Assembly: GCA_021797415.1 (NCBI GenBank)
Contig: JAJZZT010000417.1
Coordinates: forward strand, 1 to 10,253
Source of the DNA: Bacillota bacterium
Lineage (GTDB): Bacteria; Bacillota; Bacilli; Alicyclobacillales; SLC66
Reading direction: 5' to 3'
DNA: 10,253 nucleotides
The position numbers and the translations under genes were made by a program. The notes beneath the pieces are model-generated. The model was not told the DNA's origin. It worked only from the letters and a program-made list of their open reading frames with translations, and did no database searches. Positions 1 through 5,400 of the stretch are shown here, piece by piece; within the stretch, counting starts at the first letter, position 1; every line of letters starts with the position of its first letter.

Positions 1-396
1 AATGAAGTGTCCGTCCGGACGATGTTTGAAGAAAGCCGGTGGGGCAGCTACCGCGTGCTGGATTACACCAAACTGGACGACGGCGCCGAAGTGCTGACGA
101 AGTACGTGGTGTTGCGTCCGGGGGCCAATATCAGCTATCAGAAGCACGCGCTGCGCGAAGAGGTATGGACGGTCGTGAGCGGCGCAGGCGTTGTGGTGAT
201 CGACGGGAGGGTCACGCGGATCTCCGCCGGCCAGGTTGTGCGCATCTGTCCGGGACAGTGGCACGCCATCCGCGCGGAGGGCGAGCTTGCCCTGATCGAA
301 GTGCAGCGGGGCGGCAGGTTGATTGAAGAGGACATCACACGATACTACGTCGAATGGGACGAGATCATGGAACATGTCGCTGTCGTGGGCCTGTGA
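1..396 (+). CDS. Cupin protein, mannose-6-phosphate isomerase / GDP-mannose pyrophosphorylase C-terminal type (5' end unresolved)
   Basis: The frame is open from the window edge, so the true start may lie upstream. The first in-window starts are GTG at 7 and ATG at 22, and the ATG has no ribosome binding site. The protein reads as a single double-stranded beta-helix. It opens with WGSYRVLDY, then has SYQKHALREEVWTVVSG (cupin motif 1), a second motif ending in CPGQWHAI, and a tail EEDITRYYVEW. This order is typical of the type II phosphomannose isomerase domain, which interconverts mannose-6-phosphate and fructose-6-phosphate. That domain occurs alone or at the C-terminus of mannose-1-phosphate guanylyltransferases. 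In motif 1 the usual H-x-H appears as H-A-L, so one expected metal ligand is missing. A role in activated-mannose supply for surface polysaccharide is likely by family, but catalysis is not certain. It may be a stand-alone cupin or the tail of a longer enzyme. Confidence 0.75.
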   Translation, partial: NEVSVRTMFEESRWGSYRVLDYTKLDDGAEVLTKYVVLRPGANISYQKHALREEVWTVVSGAGVVVIDGRVTRISAGQVVRICPGQWHAIRAEGELALIEVQRGGRLIEEDITRYYVEWDEIMEHVAVVGL

Positions 397-430
397 CGGA
401 GGTTTCCAGGATGATTCGGGGGAGATGTCA

Positions 431-1474
431 GTGCCGAGGGTCGCACCGTGGAGTTACTTCACCAGGTCTTTGCGGGATTGTCTGAGCGGTCTCAGTCAGG
501 TGATTGGGACCTCTACTTTTTTCATGGTCACCATGCAGGACGGCTTTCTTACGCTGGCCCGGCTGTACAGCCGGGCCGACACCGCAGACCAGAAGCTGTC
601 CAGCCTGCGCCTGTCCGAGCTGTCCGGTCTGGACATCCTGCTGTCGATGCAACCCGTCGCGATTTCTGACACGAACGCCGATCCGCGGGGAGCGGCGCTC
701 GCCGCCATCCGGATCGGCGCGTACATGGGCGCGCCGATCATCTTGAAAGACGGTACGCTGTACGGGACGCTGTGCACCGCGGATGAAAGGGTGTACGAGT
801 CTTCCAAGAGCGAATTGCAAGCGCTTAAGCTGACGGCGAACATGGTGGCGTACATCATTGATCTGGAGCGCACGGCCGTGCACGATCCGCTCACCGGCGC
901 GTTGAACCGCCTGTTCCTGGAGCGGCACAACCAGACCCTGCAGACCGAGTTTGGAGACTCTTTTGCCCTTGTGTACATCGATCTGGACGATTTCAAGTCG
1001 ATCAACGATGAGTACGGCCATGAGTATGGCGACGCGGTGCTGCGCGTCATCGTGCAGCGGTTGAAGCGTCGGATCCGGATGGAGGATGTCGTCGTGCGGG
1101 TGGGCGGGGACGAGTTCATCGTGGTGCTCACGGGCATCACGAACGATGAGATGGCCCTGTCGAGGACGGTCAGCCGGCTGCACAAGTCGATCGATGTCGA
1201 ATACTCCATCCATTCCAAGACATTTCGCGTGTCCGCCAGTCTTGGGGTCAGTCTGTACCCGCAAAACGGGGACGATTTTGATACGCTTGTCAAGGCGGCC
1301 GACCAAGCCATGTATCAGGTGAAGCACGCCGGAGGAAAGGGATTCGCGGTGCATGACGGGGCGCAGACGGGCGGCAGGGCACGCCTGTGGCCGGTTCGTC
1401 CCGGCAGAGAGGCTCTGGAGGCGGCGGGTCCGCCGGTGCCGTCCGACCAGCTTGCGGACGGCAGAAAATGTTGA
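431..1474 (+). CDS. GAF-GGDEF diguanylate cyclase
   Basis: Predicted to condense two GTP into the second messenger c-di-GMP in the cytoplasm. Residues about 10-145 look like a GAF sensor domain (GTSTFFMV near the start, then APIILKDGTLYGTLC). The GGDEF domain follows: the entry motif DPLTGALNR begins at residue 152, substrate and metal residues lie in YIDLDDFKSIND, and the signature GGDEF is at 225-229. The inhibitory-site motif RxxD is present as RMED at 216-219, exactly five residues before GGDEF, so product inhibition is expected. No membrane segment or signal peptide is visible. The start is chosen at GTG 431 because GGGGGAG (418-424) lies six bases upstream; ATG 425 abuts that sequence and is less likely. 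The gene follows the cupin gene by about 35 bp and may be co-transcribed with it. The last 30 or so residues are Gly/Arg/Pro-rich and show no domain. It stands upstream of the two-component operon on the same strand but behind a separate promoter. Confidence 0.92.
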   Translation: MPRVAPWSYFTRSLRDCLSGLSQVIGTSTFFMVTMQDGFLTLARLYSRADTADQKLSSLRLSELSGLDILLSMQPVAISDTNADPRGAALAAIRIGAYMGAPIILKDGTLYGTLCTADERVYESSKSELQALKLTANMVAYIIDLERTAVHDPLTGALNRLFLERHNQTLQTEFGDSFALVYIDLDDFKSINDEYGHEYGDAVLRVIVQRLKRRIRMEDVVVRVGGDEFIVVLTGITNDEMALSRTVSRLHKSIDVEYSIHSKTFRVSASLGVSLYPQNGDDFDTLVKAADQAMYQVKHAGGKGFAVHDGAQTGGRARLWPVRPGREALEAAGPPVPSDQLADGRKC

Positions 1475-1481
1475 TGGACAG

Positions 1482-1506
1482 CCGCGGTGACGGCCGTCAA
1501 GCGCGG
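1482..1506. repeat. Small GC-rich palindrome after the cyclase gene
   Basis: TGACGGCCGTCA at 1488-1499 is a perfect 12-bp palindrome. It is flanked by CCGCG (1482-1486) and CGCGG (1502-1506), so the 25-nt segment can fold into one hairpin. It lies just after the cyclase stop codon. No T-run follows, so it is not a canonical intrinsic terminator. It may serve as a 3'-end stabilising hairpin or a binding site. Confidence 0.4.
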
Positions 1507-1527
1507 CAGGATGAAAATTGACCGGAT

Positions 1528-1599
1528 CGCCATGATCCCCCTTGCTCGCCGCGAGTTCCGCGAAGCGGTTTCTGAGCAGGAACAAGGGGGATCATGGCG
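1528..1599. repeat. 17-bp perfect inverted repeat around a 38-nt insert
   Basis: CGCCATGATCCCCCTTG at 1528-1544 is the exact reverse complement of CAAGGGGGATCATGGCG at 1583-1599. The intervening 38 nt can itself form short hairpins: CTCG/CGAG around 1545-1555 and CCGC/GCGG around 1558-1568. The whole 72-nt element could therefore fold as a branched structure in RNA or extrude as a cruciform in DNA. There is no reading frame of note, no T-tract on either side, and no obvious target-site duplication. It sits between the cyclase gene and the promoter of the two-component operon. It could be a structured 3' end, a repeated extragenic element, or a minimal mobile-element relic. The sequence alone does not decide. 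Confidence 0.8.
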
Positions 1600-1625
1600 G
1601 TTGGCGGAACATATCGGCCGGATGG

Positions 1626-1646
1626 GAACCATGAGAGAACCATGAG
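1626..1646 (+). promoter_or_regulatory. Tandem 11-bp-spaced direct repeats, candidate response-regulator site
   Basis: GAACCATGAG occurs at 1626-1635 and again at 1637-1646, a period of 11 bp, about one helical turn. The second copy ends four bases before the -35 hexamer at 1651. OmpR/PhoB-family regulators typically bind tandem direct repeats of this period as head-to-tail dimers next to -35 elements. The downstream gene encodes such a regulator, so autoregulation is a natural inference. Binding itself is not shown. Confidence 0.5.
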
Positions 1647-1650
1647 GGTA

Positions 1651-1679
1651 TTGACAGATTGGCGGTGACATTCGACAAT
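1651..1679 (+). promoter_or_regulatory. Sigma-A-like promoter of the two-component operon
   Basis: A perfect -35 TTGACA (1651-1656) is followed by a 17-nt spacer and a -10 GACAAT (1674-1679; four of six consensus positions, including the final AAT). Transcription would start near 1686, giving a leader of about 65 nt before the regulator ATG at 1751. The weak -10 with a perfect -35 and upstream repeats fits an activator-modulated promoter. Confidence 0.6.
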
Positions 1680-1705
1680 GGGTGTTAATAGAAGTTGTCG
1701 AATGT
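1668..1705. promoter_or_regulatory. 11-bp inverted repeat overlapping the -10 element, candidate operator
   Basis: ACATTCGACAA (1668-1678) and TTGTCGAATGT (1695-1705) are perfect reverse complements separated by 16 bp. The left arm covers most of the -10 hexamer, and the right arm lies just past the expected transcription start. Only the right arm would be fully transcribed, so this is more likely a DNA operator than an RNA hairpin. A repressor bound here would block the promoter. Confidence 0.5.
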
Positions 1706-1750
1706 ATCGACGGAACTGCGCGCGGATGAGGCGCTGTGGAGGGACACTGC

Positions 1751-2452
1751 ATGCAGGAACGGGTGTTGATCGTCGAGGACGACCGCGAGATTTCCCACAT
1801 CGTGTCGATGTATCTTACCCGGCACGGGTTTGACGTGGTCGCCACCGAGGGGTGGGAAGCGCTCGACATCATCCGGGAGCGGGAAATCAATCTGATTCTG
1901 CTGGATATCATGCTGCCTGGGCCGGACGGCTTTGAACTCTGCCAGGAACTGCGGAAATTTACGGATGTGCCGATCGTGTTCATGAGCGCGAAGGCGGAGG
2001 ATTCCGACAAGATTCTCGGACTGGGCATCGGAGCGGACGACTATGTGGCAAAACCGTTCAGTCCGAGCGAACTTGTGGCGCGCGTGAAGGCGCAATTGCG
2101 CAGGTACCGCGGCGTCAACCGGTCGTCGGCCGGCAGGAGAACGCCCGTCCGGCTGGCCGACATCGAGATCGACGAGGAGCACTTTACAGTCAAATTGCCG
2201 CACGCGACGATTGAATTGTCTGTCAAGGAATTTCAGATTCTCTCCCTGCTGGCGCAAAACCCGGATCGCATCTATCGTCCCGAAGAATTGTTCCAGTATA
2301 TTTGGAACACGCCCTGTCTGGGCGACGCGCGCACCGTCATGGTGCACATCAGCAACCTGCGCAAAAAAATCGAGCCAGATCCTGCCAAACCAAAGTATAT
2401 TGTTACGATTCGCGGTGTCGGGTACAAGTTCATGACCGAAAGTGCGGTGTAG
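1751..2452 (+). CDS. OmpR/PhoB-family response regulator
   Basis: A 233-residue two-domain transcription factor of normal family length. The receiver domain (about 1-115) has the acidic pocket E9-D10-D11, the phosphoacceptor D52 in LLDIMLP, the switch S79 in FMSAKAED, and the conserved K101 in DDYVAKPFSP. A basic, Ser-rich linker leads to a winged-helix DNA-binding domain (about 135-228). That domain carries ELSVKEFQILSLLAQNPDRIYRPEEL, a recognition-helix segment DARTVMVHISNLRKKIE, and the terminal wing IRGVGYKF. ATG 1751 is chosen because GGAGGGA (1738-1744) sits six bases upstream; an in-frame GTG at 1736 lies in front of this site and is unlikely. The stop codon is four bases before the next frame, so the regulator and the giant kinase form an operon and the kinase is its probable phosphate donor. 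A promoter, direct repeats and an inverted repeat precede it. All phosphorylation residues are intact. Confidence 0.95.
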   Translation: MQERVLIVEDDREISHIVSMYLTRHGFDVVATEGWEALDIIREREINLILLDIMLPGPDGFELCQELRKFTDVPIVFMSAKAEDSDKILGLGIGADDYVAKPFSPSELVARVKAQLRRYRGVNRSSAGRRTPVRLADIEIDEEHFTVKLPHATIELSVKEFQILSLLAQNPDRIYRPEELFQYIWNTPCLGDARTVMVHISNLRKKIEPDPAKPKYIVTIRGVGYKFMTESAV

Positions 2453-2456
2453 TTGA

Positions 2457-5400
2457 TTGAGCGCGGACATGGCGATAAGCCTGGATGACGATGGCGCTGT
2501 TTCGTCGGAGTGGCAGACTCTGAGGAGTCTCATGCCATCGACTGGAATGGAAGTTCACCGTTTCTTGGGTTTTGCCCTGTCGATCGCACGCGCGCTGGCG
2601 CGGCTGCACGATCAGTCGGACGTTCACATGGATTTGCGTCCGGAGAAAATTCTGGTCCATGCGCGCACGCTCGAAGCGATCTGCGTGAAGCGGCACGGGC
2701 AGGATGACATCGTGTCGGTTGACACGGACGCCCTGGCCTATATTTCCCCGGAACGGACGGGACGGCTGAAAAGGCGGGTGGATCACCGCTCCGACCTCTA
2801 CTCGCTGGGCGCTATTTTTTATGAGATGTTGACGGGGAGATTGCCTTTTCAGGTCGAGCAGCCCATCGAGTGGGTGCACGCGCACATCGCCCATGCGCCC
2901 GATCCGCTTGGCGAGAAGGTCCCCGCGATCGTGCGCAGACTGGTGGACAAGTGTCTTGCCAAGCTGCCGGAAGATCGCTATCAGAGCGCATACGGCCTGA
3001 TCCAGGATTTGCTGGCCATCCAGGATATGGACGGGGAGACCATGGAGCGGGCGGAATTCGCGCTCGGCGGACAGGACGTGCCGCACGCCCTGCGCATCTC
3101 GCGCAATCTGTACGGACGCGCCGAAAAACTGCAGGAACTGGAGCGTATCTTCCGGCTGGCCGGCGCCGGACGGTCTTGCTGCGTGTGCGTGACAGGCGAA
3201 CCGGGAGTGGGGAAAACGGCTCTGGTGGAGGAATTCATCCGCAGCAATCTGACTTCGGAGGTGTTTATCGCCGTCGGCCGGGCGACGCAGGCGACGGCGC
3301 TCACACCGTACAAGGTTCTGGCCGAAGCGTGGGCAGCCCTGGTCCGCAAGCTGTTTGCGCTGGACGACGACGCGCTGGCGGGGTGGAGCGCTCAACTGGG
3401 CGCTCTGTCCGACGGAACTGGCCTGTTGCACGAAATGATCCCCGAGCTTGAGAGGGTCGTCCCGCGTCCCGCGCAAAGGATCGCCGATCCGATGTTCGAT
3501 CTGTCGCAGATCCTGCGTTCGGAGATACTCGATTTCCTGTGTGTATTCGCGACGCCGAAGCATCCGCTGATCGTCTTTCTGGATGACGTGCAGTGGTTGG
3601 ATGACAGTTCGCGCGCGATGCTGCCCTTTCTTCTCCAGGATCCGCGCCTGCGGAACGTCATGTGGATTTTGTCCATGCGCTCCGGCGGATCGTTGTCAGT
3701 CGAGGAAATCTTCGCGGCGGCGGACGACGGCGGGGGGGAACGGGATAGAACCGTCATCCGGCTTGACGTGCTGTCCCTGGACAATGTCTCGCACATGCTG
3801 ATGGATACGCTGCAGTTCAGAAATGTCGAGGTCGCGCGTCTGGCGAAGGTCGTGCACCGCCGCACGCTGGGCAATCCGTATTATGTCCGGCGCTTCCTGC
3901 TCTCCTTGGTGCAGCGGGGATATCTGCACTTTGACCTGCAGGCGGAGCATTGGCATATTGATTATAAAAGGATCGTCTCGCTGCCTGCCGCGGAGAACGT
4001 GCTGGAATTTCTCGCGCGACAGACGGGGGATTTTCCCGCTCCGTTGCTTGATGTGCTCCTGTGGGCGTCCTGTTTTGGGCGCGTGGCGCCGCTCACGGTG
4101 CTGGGAGAATGCTGCCGGATGAATGAAGCTGACATGATCGCGCTTTTGTCGTCCGCGGTGGACCAGGGGTTTATCGCCTTCGGGGAGGAAAAACCCACCG
4201 AATACCTGCATTTTGTCCACGATGAAGCGCAGCAGGCTTTGTACTCGCTGATTGATCCGACCGGGAGGGTTGCGTATCACGAGCGCATTGCGCAGGTATT
4301 GACGCAGGCGGAAGACGGGGTGTACGACGGGGCGTACGACGGGGCGTACGACGGGGCGTACGACGGGGCGTACGACGTGTACATGGTGGCGGGGCACCTG
4401 AATCGCGGCGGACGGGAGTACGGAAAGCGCGCCAAACGGGCCCGCGCCAATCTGGCCGCGGGAAAGAACGCGCGCGAGTCCGGTTCGTTTTCCACGGCTC
4501 TCGTGTACCTGCAGGAGGGGTTTGACGCGCTCGACGCGGAGGACTGGCTCACGCTCCAGGCGTTGAAGTGGGAGTTGCTCGCGGAGAAATTTCACTGTGA
4601 ATTTGCGTCGGATCAATTTGCGGCGGCGGAGCAGTCGCTTGCGGAATTGACGGGGCGCGCCGTCACAGCTGATCAGACTGTGCGCGCCCATATCCTGAAA
4701 ATCAGGTGGCACACGCACTTCGCGCAGTCGGAGGCGGCCGTGCGTGTGGGGCTGGACGCCTTGCGGACGCTTGGGTTTCATGCGAGGGTTCCGGTCACGG
4801 GAGCCATGTTGGCGCGCAGTCTTGCGGGTGCGTTTGGCCGGTGGCGGTTTCGCCGCCCGGAAACGCTGGCGGACATGCCCGAAATGACGGACGGGCGGAT
4901 CAGGGCGCAGTTGTCGGTCATCCATGAGATCGGCGCCGCCGCTTTTCGCGCGGATCCCAAGCTGCAGATGGCGCTCAGCCTGCGTTCGTTCGCGCTGACC
5001 ATGAAATACGGCTACTGCCCGGATGCGTCCGCCAGTCTCGCCACCTTCGCGATGGTGCTCGGCAATATCTTCGGCTGGCGCAAAACGGCGCGGCGGATGG
5101 GCCTGGCGGCGCTGGAGGCCGCGAAACGGTCCGGGCTGTTGCAGCAACAATTGAAAGCCCAGTTCACATTCGGATTGTTCACGAACATCCTCGCCAAGCC
5201 GTTGATCGGCAGCGTGGAGTACCTGCGCCGCGCGTCCACCCTGGCGGCGCAGGCGGGGGATCCGCTGATCCGCAGCACGGCGCGGATGTTTTTGTGCGTT
5301 GTGCAGTGGTATGCGGGGGTGCCTCTGGACCGTCTGGACGAGCTTGTCCGGACGTATCAAAGCGAGGAGAAACGAAACGGCAATCGCCTGCTGGACAACT

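Noticed and set aside
428..1585. 385-codon minus-strand frame opposite the diguanylate cyclase
   Set aside because: Low-complexity His/Arg-rich translation without domains; the plus strand carries clear GAF and GGDEF motifs.
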